Source: Saksenaea vasiformis B4078 (Eukaryota; Mucoromycota; Mucoromycetes; Mucorales; Saksenaeaceae). From it: DNA of 64,000 nt. The stretch covers positions 1 through 64,000 of the forward strand of contig JNDT01002413.1 in NCBI GenBank assembly GCA_000697055.1, read 5' to 3'. The notes beneath the pieces are model-generated. The model searched no databases. It worked only from the letters and a program-made list of their open reading frames with translations, and had not been told where the DNA came from. Positions 55,081-64,000 of this stretch are shown here, one piece after another; the stretch's first letter is position 1, and every line of letters begins with the position of its first letter. The translations under genes were made by a program, and so were the position numbers.

Positions 55081-57307
55081 TTAGCGATGGGTGGGGGTGA
55101 TAAAGATGTTATGGTGAGAATGGGGATGGATCTGAGAGCTGACATCAACGATTTCTCGGATCTGATCATAATCGATGCGCTTTTGGTGGGCGGCCTGTGC
55201 TTCCATGCCCATATTCTGCAGAAAGTACTATTTAAACGCTGTGAACATACATTATTACCATTGAGTACAACTTTTTACCTTGAAACAGAACAGATGATCA
55301 AGTGTTGTGGCCACGGACTTGAACTCACTAGGCGATTTGGGCAAGGGTAAGATGCCAATTGTCTTGGCAAAGAAGAGACCATTGATAGACACGAGCATAT
55401 ACATGTATCCAACGAATCCTATGCGGGTACCCCCAAAAAATAAGCGAATTCATTTCTAGTGATCATTCCTTTCTCTTGCACCAACCAACAAAGTCAAAAC
55501 CAACAATCTGATCGAGCCCTTGGCTTGGATTCAGAGATTGCAAGTGGTTGAGGATAGTTGCGTTTGTGCGAAGGTTTTTGCTCTGCTGCTCCATGATGGA
55601 GCCAGGAGCTGCTGTTGGTCGCTTGATCTCGACTGAACAGAGCTCCACATGTTTCTTGGTCATGCCATCATATCGAAACAGAATGTCTATTTTGCGGCCG
55701 GATGCCTGCTTATCATGGCTGATGCCAAGTAGGGTATCATTGTATTCTCTGACGGCTTGCGTGCAGTTCGATTCCACCTCACCTCTATAAAGATAAAAAA
55801 AACATCATCAATACGGTTTAGAGCATTTGCCAACCATCTATTTTCTTCCTACTCAGCGATCTTGATGCTTGTGTTGGAAAAAAGGTGGGTAAATATCGTG
55901 GCGTAAAGACGGTGCACCGTGGATTCCGATTGGTCATTGTCGTAATTGCCAATCGCATCAATGCTTTTCAACGTGATTAGATGTCAAGATGTGGAATCGT
56001 TTTTAACTCACAGCAATTCGAGGATCTTGGTCAAGCGGTAGAGCTGGCAATCACGAGCTTTTGCTCGGAGGAGAGGTGCTTGCATGTCGTGGATGGCCAA
56101 CAGACACGCTTCGATGCCAGAGTCAACCCTATGGTGTGCCAACAAAAAGCATAAGTGCCCTAAACCACGCAAAGATTATTTACATTGTGGTGATGAGCTG
56201 GTTGAGGGCGCTGATTGATGTTTCATCCAAGCCATTCTTCTTGAAACGATTGATACAGGCTTCCACAGCAGCTTCATTGGTGGCCTTGTGATGAAGATAC
56301 TTAGAAATCTTGTTGTAGTGGTCCTGGTTCATCATGTTCACAATGCCCGAGACGCAAAGCCTTTCATAAAAGAATGAAAAATGAGAGTCAGCAGGTCGTA
56401 TTTTTGGTTGCGTGTGCGTGCAGCATTCACAATGGTATTCTTACTTGAGATCTACAAGATCCTTTGACGATTCAATGGGGCCACCACGGATCATGTCGAC
56501 AATGCAAGGCGCAAGTTGCTAGTTAATGTCAATGAAAGGGTTATCGATCAAGTCGTTGAGGATTGCCATCTCCCTTTCGCTCAATGGCTTGTTTGCGAGC
56601 TAAAAAAAAGTGGGGGGTAAGATAGGCGTACAGTATCGAAGGCATTACCTTTTTCAGACCCATGATGAAAATTGTGTCTTTCAAGCCATGTCGACGTTCG
56701 CAGTTCAAGGCGTTAGTATCCGTGGAACTGGCGGATGAGGCATTTGTGGATGAAGCGTTTGTGGACGAGGCGTTTGTGGACGAGGCGTTTGGGGACGAAG
56801 CGTTTGTGGACGAGGCGTTTGAGTACAAGGCGCAGGCGGCGTTCGAGATGCTGGTATCAATGATGCAATCAGACTTGTCATCATCCATGGTATCATGAGC
56901 TCTTTTGCCAAGGTGTGTCTTGTTGCCGCCTTGCAGCTTGCTTGCCGCCCTCGTGCTATACTCGCTCAAGGTCTCCAGACTGCTGCACGTAAATTCCACA
57001 TCGGCCTGAAACTGCATCGACGTGATTTTTGCGATTGCTTGCCATGGTGGACCATTCATTTTCATTCTACATTAAGACATGAGCAATCGAGCCCAAGAAA
57101 TTTCAATGTATCCACTTGCCCAACTGCTTTCACATTAGGGCGCCGGATCTTGAGCCATCTGGCATATCTAACAGACCATATCTCGTACAAGTCCTTGCCG
57201 CTTTTGCCAGGAAACATCGTTGACCAGTCAGAGAGTTTGTCATGGTTTTGGGAAACAAAATCCTCAAACGATGGATGTTTTCTTGTCTCGATATAGGTGA
57301 TCAATTC
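55081..57307 (-). CDS. Transposon-borne multi-exon protein with PD-(D/E)XK-nuclease-like core
   Basis: Minus-strand exons join into one long protein. The blocks are ELITYIETRKHPSFEDF (from about 57307), a low-complexity NASST repeat, and FIMGLKK. Next come LANKPLSEREMAILNDLIDN, QLAPCIVDMIRGGPIESSKD, MMNQDHYNKISKYLHHKATN, LLAIHDMQAPLLRAKARDCQ and ESTVHRLYATIFTHLF. The core is SGRKIDILFRYDG, then ELCSVEIKRP, then GYMYMLVSINGLFFAKTIG, ending ITPTHR at a TAA (55081-55083). The ID…(E)-x-K spacing is the PD-(D/E)XK pattern, and KNLRTNATILNHL after it matches a Mucoromycota protein family I recall without a name. An in-frame TAG lies at 56519-56521. The 5' end may extend upstream into the 264-bp repeats. 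Function as a nuclease is inference. Confidence 0.6.
56735..56830. repeat. 15-bp minisatellite coding for NASST-type pentapeptides
   Basis: Six or so copies of a 15-bp word (gaggcgtttgtggac and variants) lie inside the transposon gene. On the minus strand they give Asn-Ala-Ser-Ser-Thr repeats, likely a flexible linker. Confidence 0.8.
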
Positions 57308-57469
57308 TAAAAGCTTGATTAGAGAAGCTTATCGACCCATTCATCTTACCATCACAACCAGGGTAGAACGACGTCTAGTCACTGCGGGCACTGTGACCGT
57401 GAATTGATCGGAGCTTTTTTTTTTCTTCCTCCCTTACTCTCGGTTTTTTCTTTTTTCAATGGACCAGAT

Positions 57470-58129
57470 AAGGAATCTGTTGGTTGCATCATCGATGGCT
57501 GGCAGTAGTCGAATTGGAATACGTTCCTTTTTGGCGGCCTAAGTGAATGTGGCCACGTCGTGCAGCGTCATTGAGGTTGCATTGATAATCCACTAGTAGC
57601 GTTGCTCTGATGGAAGAATGTTGGTCGACCAATCCAAGGTAAAGGAGTCATTCAGTTGTCTATTAAACTTTAACGTTTTCCGCTGTAATCACTATTGTTT
57701 TATATAAATTACTATGGAGCACCTACTGTGGCCAAGGAATCTGTTGGTTGCATCATCGATGGCTGGCAGTAGTCGAATTAGAATACGTTCCTTTTTGGCG
57801 GCCTAAGTGAATGTGGCCACGTCGTGCAGCGTCATTGAGGTTGCATTGATAATCCACTAGTAGCGTTGCTCTGATGGAAGAATGTTGGTCGACCAATCCA
57901 AGGTAAAGGAGTCATTCAGTTGTCTATTAAACTTTAACGTTTTCCGCTGTAATCACTATTGTTTTATATAAATTACTATGGAGCACCTACTGTGGCCAAG
58001 GAATCTGTTGGTTGCATCATCGATGGCTGGCAGTAGTCGAATTAGAATACGTTCCTTTTTGGCGGCCTAAGTGAATGTGGCCACGTCGTGCAGCGTCATT
58101 GAGGTTGCATTGATAATCCACTAGTAGCG
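57470..58129. repeat. 264-bp tandem repeat, two and a half copies
   Basis: Copies begin at 57470, 57734 and 57998; the third is cut after about 132 bp. They are nearly identical (one g/a change seen). On the minus strand each full copy reads DSFTLDWSTNILPSEQRY, TAG, WIINATSMTLHDVATFT, TAG, AAKKERI(P/L)IRLLPAIDDA. This is a coding-like sequence with two in-frame TAG triplets. It probably duplicates an upstream exon of the neighbouring minus-strand gene. Confidence 0.85.
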
Positions 58130-58617
58130 ATGTGCCTCAGTAGGTATTTGCAAGGCGTCAAGAACAACACTGCATTTCAATGACTATTGATGATCAGAGC
58201 CCAATGTCCCCTAGTGTATCTTATACTTGTTGGTGGAAAATCAACAGGCAAATTGAAAACAAGTCTACAAAATAAACGCGACTTGTGAGCATCCATCCAT
58301 CGACTCAGGGCTGCGCAACTGGCGTGTGCGCAAAAAACCCATCCATGCAAGAAGGTCACATGCACGATGCCCTTCCATCAGAAATTGGTCTCTTCACCCT
58401 GAAAAGAAAGATATTTAGACAATGCCAGATTCTTCGCTTTTTATGCGGCTGCTGTACCAAACCTTGGTTGCCAACCTTCACCTATCCAGCGCAAAAAAAA
58501 AGAGATTTCTGTCATCCAGCAGACACAGTTTTTGATTTGGATTGGGGTTTAGGGGCTGACGTTGATGCGTTGATGCCAAGGTTGTAGCTGGCTCCATGGC
58601 AACGTCGCTATCATCCT
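58130..58617. other. Transposon interior without an intact gene
   Basis: Short frames only. The minus strand next to the fragment below stays open for about 45 codons (KEDDSDVAMEPATTLASTHQ) after an in-frame TAA. Confidence 0.35.
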
Positions 58618-58631
58618 CCTTTTAAAGATCC

Positions 58632-58800
58632 TGATAGCGGCTCAAATTTAAGAGGTTTTCCAAGACCCCTGTTTCGTTTTCGTCCATTTCCACATCGATA
58701 GCATAATGCCCTTCTTCATCATACACGTTTCCATGGCCATCCTCGTAAAGAAAACGACTTTTCTTTTCTCTGTGGCTTGATTTTCTCTGCTAAGCCGAAC
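58632..58800 (-). pseudogene. Fragment related to the transposase N-terminus
   Basis: Minus-strand peptide RFLYEDGHGNVYDEEGHYAI matches the transposase opening LFLYEDGHGNVVDENGG. It continues for about 30 codons to a TAA at about 58632. A TTAGCAG acceptor-like site precedes it. It is a second, diverged copy of the first exon of a related transposase gene, now without catalytic domain. Confidence 0.6.
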
Positions 58801-59093
58801 TATTTTCCCTCCACGGGCGCCTTAAACTCTCTCGACAGGTGCCTTGTTTATTTTGGAGACGGTGACACAAATCCCCTCATTGAGCGACTCGGGTTTTTTT
58901 GGGGTTGCGCCTTTCAACATGCAACTGGCTGTAAATCAGAAGGGATTTAGTCATAGTCAATAAAGAGCCGCTGCAGCTCATTTTGGAGCCACTGCAGCTC
59001 ACTTCGACCAATCACAGAATTCTGTTTTTTTTTTTTGTTGCTGTTGTTTGCTTACCGTTGCATTATTGACTTTTGATAAAGTCGTTATGGCTA

Positions 59094-60377
59094 TTACATA
59101 GGCTCTTTGTTTCGACACTTATCCCAGCACTTGTAAGAATGTGAAACGAAACCTTTGAAGTGATTTTTCTCCAAACTTTGGCAGGCTTCTGTGATTCTCT
59201 TTGATAAAGTGTCTTCCTGCAAAAACCTATGACGCTTTACCTTACTTTTCGCCACTGCCCAGAACTGTTCTATTGGGTTAAGCTCAGGAGAGTAAGTAGG
59301 AAGATACACACATTCATATCCTCGATATTCAATATATTTCTTTATGTTCTCATGCTTATGAATGGGTGCATTATCCATCACTATATAATGACCTTTCATA
59401 TGTGGATATTTGTCCATTTCGTCAAGAGTCGTTTTTAGGAAGCTAATGTAGTGACCTGTTACGGTTCCTGAGCTTATATATCCATCAACTTTTCTCTTCT
59501 TAGCTGGTCTTGGTTTTCTTACGCCGACTGCGATCAAACCTGAAGCAGAGATAGCACCCAGTATAGACGTTGTGTTTGCTCTCGTTGTAGGTCGGGTAAC
59601 AATAGCACGAGTACCTTTTGTAGACCAAGCTCTCGAACGCTTCATGTTGATATCAAAAGCAGACTCGTCAAGAAACACGCAATTCGCTAGGAAGTTCATG
59701 TCTGTCTTTTCCCATTGACAAACCCAATTGTATCGTTCCTTAATCTTTGCTGGACTATTTCTTTCAATAGAATGGAAATCGGCTTTTTTCAACGAAAGGT
59801 TGCATTCACGTCTCATAAAATTATAAACTGTGCTGCGAAAAACTTTAAGATCATGAAACCGTTTCAATAAATATTCGGTCACTTCAACAACAGCGGCAGA
59901 GGGATTAGCATCAATGAAATTGACAATAGATCTTTTATGCTCATCTGTAAGAATACACTTACGACCTACTCTGTTACAACTGTCAAAAATGTTGTCAGGG
60001 CATTTATTATACTGCTTAACCCATCTCTGTGCTGTTTGAATATGAATGCCCAACTGTTTTGCTGCAGCTGATGCACTCAGACACTTTTCAATCTTCAGAT
60101 CGAAAAATCTGGCCTTATCCAGGGCTGTATAACGTACGTAGTCCCGTTTTGTGTTCGCCTCCTTCATATGGACATCTTCATCTTTTGACTTCTCTACCAA
60201 CATTGGACAAGTCGAAGAAGACTCATCAGAAACTGCATTTTCCAAGTAATCAGTATGAGTGGCAATGGTTTCAACAATAAACTCATTCTGATCAACAGTG
60301 TACTCCATCGGTTCAGGACCACCATTCTCATCAACGACATTTCCATGCCCATCTTCATATAAAAATAACGTACTCAT
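59094..60377 (-). CDS. DDE transposase, IS630/Tc1-mariner-like
   Basis: A single uninterrupted frame of 427 residues. After an acidic N-terminus of about 80 residues there is a helix-turn-helix region (SASAAAKQLGIHIQTAQRWV) and a second HTH-like region. The catalytic DDE_3-type domain shows CVFLDESAFDINM (first Asp), HYIVMDNAPIHKHENIKKYI (second Asp) and LPTYSPELNPIEQFWAVAKS (Glu). The last block is the hallmark of Tc1/mariner-IS630 transposases. All three catalytic acids are present and no intron or stop interrupts the frame. It lies 65 bp inside the right inverted repeat, transcribed inward. A T-rich tract precedes the ATG. Confidence 0.92.
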   Translation of the reverse strand: MSTLFLYEDGHGNVVDENGGPEPMEYTVDQNEFIVETIATHTDYLENAVSDESSSTCPMLVEKSKDEDVHMKEANTKRDYVRYTALDKARFFDLKIEKCLSASAAAKQLGIHIQTAQRWVKQYNKCPDNIFDSCNRVGRKCILTDEHKRSIVNFIDANPSAAVVEVTEYLLKRFHDLKVFRSTVYNFMRRECNLSLKKADFHSIERNSPAKIKERYNWVCQWEKTDMNFLANCVFLDESAFDINMKRSRAWSTKGTRAIVTRPTTRANTTSILGAISASGLIAVGVRKPRPAKKRKVDGYISSGTVTGHYISFLKTTLDEMDKYPHMKGHYIVMDNAPIHKHENIKKYIEYRGYECVYLPTYSPELNPIEQFWAVAKSKVKRHRFLQEDTLSKRITEACQSLEKNHFKGFVSHSYKCWDKCRNKEPM

Positions 60378-60442
60378 AAAAACTTGTTAAAATAGTTTTT
60401 TAAAAAAAAAAAAGGTGTCCCCAATTTATATTTTTCGAGTAC

Positions 60443-60542
60443 CAAGGCAAACGCTCAGCAAGCGACGTGGTTTCTAAAAATACGACTTCCATTTCTGAAA
60501 AAACGAAATTGATTTTGATTGGCCAGCGACTTCAATTTTGAT
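60443..60542 (-). repeat. Right terminal inverted repeat
   Basis: Reverse complement of 54795-54894 with one mismatch. It lies just upstream of the transposase start, so it probably includes the transposase promoter. Confidence 0.85.
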
Positions 60543-61800
60543 CTATCTCTGCATAAGGAACTGTAGCTATGACTTCGTCGTTATTGGATGAATTAAATCT
60601 CCGGTACCCCCAAATATCACTGCTTCGAAGCGTGGCTTATGTTATATCCTACTTTTGGCAGGTGTGACGCAAGTACCCCTCGTGTAACGTACCCCCAAAA
60701 TTCACAAGATCCGTTATTCGTTTTTCGTTCGCATTAATATTTCAGGAGAAAGAAGTAAAAAAGTAATCTTTCGACAAGGATTGGCTGTCGGACATCTTCT
60801 ACTTTCCATATTGGGACGAGGTCCATCTTGGCGCACGATGTGGAATTTGACTTTCAGATGAATACTGCACGTGTGGAGGCAAACATTGGACGCATGGGAC
60901 CAGCTGAATGGGAGAGGCGAAAGTGAGATATTGCAGCAGAGCAAATACCAGAAGCTACACTGGATGACATAGTCTCAAGTAACAGCAATCTAGCTAATTA
61001 TGTGAGATGCCTGGCCGTGAAGTAGAAAACACTGCTCCATTAAGCGAAAAAGAGCAATTGAAAGCAAAAACGCTGCTTGCGGAATTCCGTGAATTGTTGT
61101 CACAAAGAAGCATTCGACACATCAGCGTAGATGAAAAGTTAAAAAAGGAGTTAACCTTGGGAAATGGCTATTTTCACTTCGATTTGGACAAAAAAAATCA
61201 TTAAATAGAGCGAAACGAGGAGAGTAAGACTATACTATTTTCCCGTTCTTAAGTTACATACTTCTTGAGATAAACGGAAAAAAAAACAGTATTTCGGTAA
61301 GGATTGGCTATCCAAGTATTCTTATCACCAGATTAATTCAAGGATTGTTTTTTAGCACTGACCACATTCAATCGGTGATGAGTTTTAGTGATATTGTTGT
61401 ATCCAGCAACTAGGCTTATATCAGGTTGGAATGATCGATTCTATTACCGATCCTCTATACAATGAACTTCTCCGAGATTATATGATCTGCTACGAAGAAA
61501 AGCTTGAGTAAAGAAACCTAACCTTAAACAACATGGAGAAACAACATCCCATTCGTCTATAATTACAGTCTAATCCATTTATGGCAGCAGACATTTCATT
61601 TAACAAAGAACACAGAACAGTCTCACTGAATCTTCCCGTTTTCTTTGTTCTTTCACTTCTAGTTTATTTGTTCTTTCCATAATTTTTTTTTAGTACTGAC
61701 CACATTTAATCAGATATTTATTAACAATCAGTTTTCACAGCATCTTTTCTTCCTCAACCTATCTTCCATTTGCTGTCTTCCCTTTGCTATCTTCCTGCTG
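60543..61800. other. Spacer between the TIR transposon and the Fanzor gene
   Basis: A short frame (61007-61204, MPGREVENTAPLSEKEQLKA) has charged, protein-like composition but no recognised domain. Two imperfect direct repeats of about 25 bp (tttagcactgaccacattca at 61352 and its variant at 61690) lie here. The last 70 bases are T/C-rich, as in a fungal leader. Confidence 0.4.
61352..61714. repeat. Two imperfect direct repeats upstream of the Fanzor gene
   Basis: tttagcactgaccacattca at 61352 and tttagtactgaccacattta at 61690, each after a T run, 338 bp apart. They may be promoter elements or traces of an insertion boundary. Confidence 0.45.
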
Positions 61801-64000
61801 ATGGAACCCCTTGCTGAAGAGGGACCCCCGCGACAACGGCAACGGCAACGGTATCGGCAGTCGCTGTTACCACGAACCGATGGGAGAACTTCAAGGGTTA
61901 CCAGAAAGCTGAAGCTTTCGAGCTTTCTCAATGAAGACTACAAGTATCTGCGAGTAAGGCTTCACTGCATTGGTAAATATGTTACTAAAATGCTATTGAC
62001 AGGAACAAATCCGTTTCGTTGCTGATGAGTATCATGTAATGAGGCGGGATGCGGTTAACCTGGTGAACCTACACTTGCGTCGCTGGGTCGAAGGACTAGG
62101 CACAGAAAGCACATTCGGCTTCCCGCCTATTACGACCAGAGCTTTTTGGGTTAAAGCTTTTCGTATCACAAATGATCGAGTCAGTAGGGTGTTAGGAAGC
62201 TTAGACGTAAGTGCATCCTACAATTTTATGGAGATGTCTAAAAGGAAGATATGTTGTTTAGCCTCAATGGCAACTAGACCTACTGGAGACGTTTATGTCC
62301 CACTTTTATCCCTTGCGCAGAAACATAGACGCTAACGAAAGTAAGATATATCTGCTCATATCCACCGACCGTTTCTAAATTGTATGCATAATAGACTTTT
62401 ATGAAGTCGTAGAAGTGCAAGGAGTATACATTCCAATTGCATCCGCTTTTGCCCCAGAAATCGTACAAAGTACTGTGATGATCGTATTATTGATGCATGG
62501 TTAACATTTGTACCTTATGTCAACAGATGTGAAGCGCCATTTGGTGATAAATGTTCCTGTGTTTCTGAAGTCTGTCTGCCGTGCCTATTTTCTTCAACTG
62601 AAGGAAAGGTTTGGAGGAAACCTTCCTGGAGGTGGACCAGCTCACCACGGTAAATAAGCATCTTTCTAAATGGCTGGTAGTCTCGCTTCTATTATTTATA
62701 GCTGACACGGCTGTAGCAAATATTCTGAACCATGAACCACTACAGGACGACATGTGGGAGGATATGCCTCATCGGGCAGAACTAGCAGAGTTTTACCAGT
62801 AAGCATGACATAAACTGTCCACAGTTGACTAATATTTATGCTACTACTACAGTGTTCAGCACGAACTATACGAACGTCATATGGCTGGTGTGGAAATCCA
62901 TAATTTGGACCCGGAAGACGATGAAGCTGTTCCGCTCATGTCACGCATTGTTCAATATATATATCACTTGCACCAATATAGTACCGAGTATAACGGCAAA
63001 ACCTGGTCATTACTACCAGTGATCAGTCATCAGATTGGTCATTTTCCCATACACACATCCGTACTGTGGTATCTGCTGCGAGACGCCTATTTGGCAAACC
63101 AACACGTTCCCGAGTCATTTCTGGTAACGCTCCATTTGTACAGTGCATGTAACTGACATTTTTCACTTTAGGGAGGACCGCAAGTCGGAGGACGAGTGAG
63201 ATACCTGCCTCTACAACAATTTGAGCTTCGTTGTCGCGACAGTGAGTGGAAAGAGGCACTTTGAGAAGAAATTTTCAACATCGATAAATGCCAAGCGAAA
63301 CGTCGACGATTTGATCCTGACCGTAAGCCATCATTCGCTTTAAGTCTATCATCTAATTGATTTGTTTTTAAAGATCATCAACCGGAACTACAGTTGGAGT
63401 TTGCGTATTACTTGCAAACTGATGGGGTATCGGTCTCTGTGCAGTTCGACCGCCGTCGCTCGGGTACGCCAATGGAAAGTTTACTACTACTTACTATGTT
63501 TGATTAGAACGATATCCATCTTCCAAACGAGATTTTCGGCTGCTTCCGCGAGAGATGGACCTGAGCACCTGGCAAGGAGGCATATATCATCTGAACAAAG
63601 AGCCTCATGGGCTAGATCAAGACCGATTAGCTCAGTCAAGAATTGTTGGCGTGGATCCAGGTATAAGTCAACTAACTATTTCATTGCCATGTCTAATATA
63701 TTGACAGGGATCCGATCGCTGTTCACAGCCGTAGATACAAACGAAGCTATGGACACGCCCGAGCTCCGCAACACTCATTCTGCCACGATCAGTAACAAAG
63801 AGTACCAGTGAGTTACAAATGTCCCCCTATTGTTGAGCTAATCCCAGCATTGGTAGATTGCGTTCGATGTTTACATGGTCGAAACAGAATGAACTGAAGT
63901 CTAGAACCACGGCCCAAATACAGCCACATTACGACTTGTTGACAAACAATCCTCCCACCGTTATGAGCGTACAAGGGTTTAAGGGATATATTGCCGCCTT
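61801..64000 (+). CDS. Fanzor-like RNA-guided nuclease (eukaryotic TnpB homologue), partial
   Basis: I join twelve exons: 61801..61953, 62003..62206, 62262..62340, 62395..62469, 62527..62649, 62702..62798, 62853..63123, 63172..63322, 63374..63463, 63508..63660, 63708..63807 and 63857 to the edge. All junctions keep phase, about 546 codons so far. The N-terminal lobe has YHVMRRDAVNLVNLHLRRW, KRHLVINVPVFLKSVCRAYF and HTSVLWYLLRDAYLANQHVP. RuvC-I follows: RIVGVDPG then IRSLFTAVDTNEAM, with the catalytic Asp. NKEYQLRSMFTWSKQNELKS comes next, and RuvC-II, the zinc ribbon and RuvC-III must lie beyond 64000. Fanzors cut DNA guided by an omega RNA usually encoded by the element's flank. An in-frame TGA (63262-63264) interrupts exon 8. 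A donor at 63242 joined to 63374 would skip it in frame. Confidence 0.72.

Larger units (their letters stand above)
54795..60542. mobile_element. 5.75-kb DNA transposon with 100-bp terminal inverted repeats
   Basis: The sequence 54795-54894 is the reverse complement of 60443-60542 with one mismatch seen by eye. The pair encloses an intact DDE transposase (59094-60377, minus) and a second multi-exon gene with a PD-(D/E)XK-like motif (55081-57307, minus). It also encloses a 264-bp tandem repeat and a fragment resembling the transposase N-terminus. No target-site duplication is obvious at these limits. The left end carries extra subterminal repeats, so the true left boundary may lie a little outside. 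The near-perfect TIRs and open transposase suggest recent activity. Confidence 0.75.

Noticed and set aside
54795..60542. Interpretation of the inverted repeats as LTRs of a retroelement
   Set aside because: The repeats are inverted, not direct, and the enclosed enzyme is a DDE transposase; no reverse transcriptase is present.

Overview
The window looks like nuclear DNA of a filamentous fungus, most probably Mucoromycota. The evidence is small GT-AG introns (about 45-90 nt) in most genes, T/C-rich leaders, fungal housekeeping genes (Ran1-like kinase, Kre33/NAT10, Gem1/Miro, BDP1, a Tag1-like DUF3712 protein, a MYST acetyltransferase, uS5), and mobile-element genes including Fanzor-type (eukaryotic TnpB) sequences. 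The species cannot be named from sequence alone. All exon joins were made by eye from splice signals plus reading-frame and family continuity.

Layout. 0-10.9 kb: edge of an unidentified gene, a Ran1-like kinase (-), a small secreted protein (-), the PKA catalytic subunit (+) and an MFS sugar transporter (+). 11.8-15.3 kb: Kre33/NAT10 (-). 15.7-17.6 kb: a decayed coding region ending in a Fanzor C-terminal relic. 17.9-21.9 kb: a coiled-coil/SH3/SH3/DH/PH RhoGEF resembling the C-terminal half of intersectin (-). 24.2-31.1 kb: Gem1/Miro (+), a lipid-anchored ubiquitin-like protein (+), BDP1 (-). 31.9-37.1 kb: a 1663-residue DUF3712 membrane protein (-). 39.5-40.2 kb: a five-exon mitochondrial complex I-type subunit (-). 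42.3-44.1 kb: a 126-bp MITE and a second Fanzor relic. 44.9-46.8 kb: a Sas3/KAT6-type MYST acetyltransferase (+). 48.5-48.9 kb: a 178-bp tandem duplication. 49.1-54.2 kb: an MCT-like MFS transporter, a divergent CDK1-like kinase and ribosomal protein uS5, all (+).

54.8-60.5 kb is a putative large DNA transposon bounded by 100-bp inverted repeats. It carries an intact IS630/Tc1-like DDE transposase and a second multi-exon gene with a PD-(D/E)XK-nuclease-like motif, plus internal tandem repeats. From 61.8 kb to the right edge there is a multi-exon Fanzor-like gene reaching the RuvC-I motif (IVGVDPG). It has one in-frame TGA that an alternative splice could bypass. The most notable content is therefore mobile and RNA-guided: three Fanzor-type loci in different states of decay, plus a transposon pairing a DDE transposase with a nuclease-like partner.
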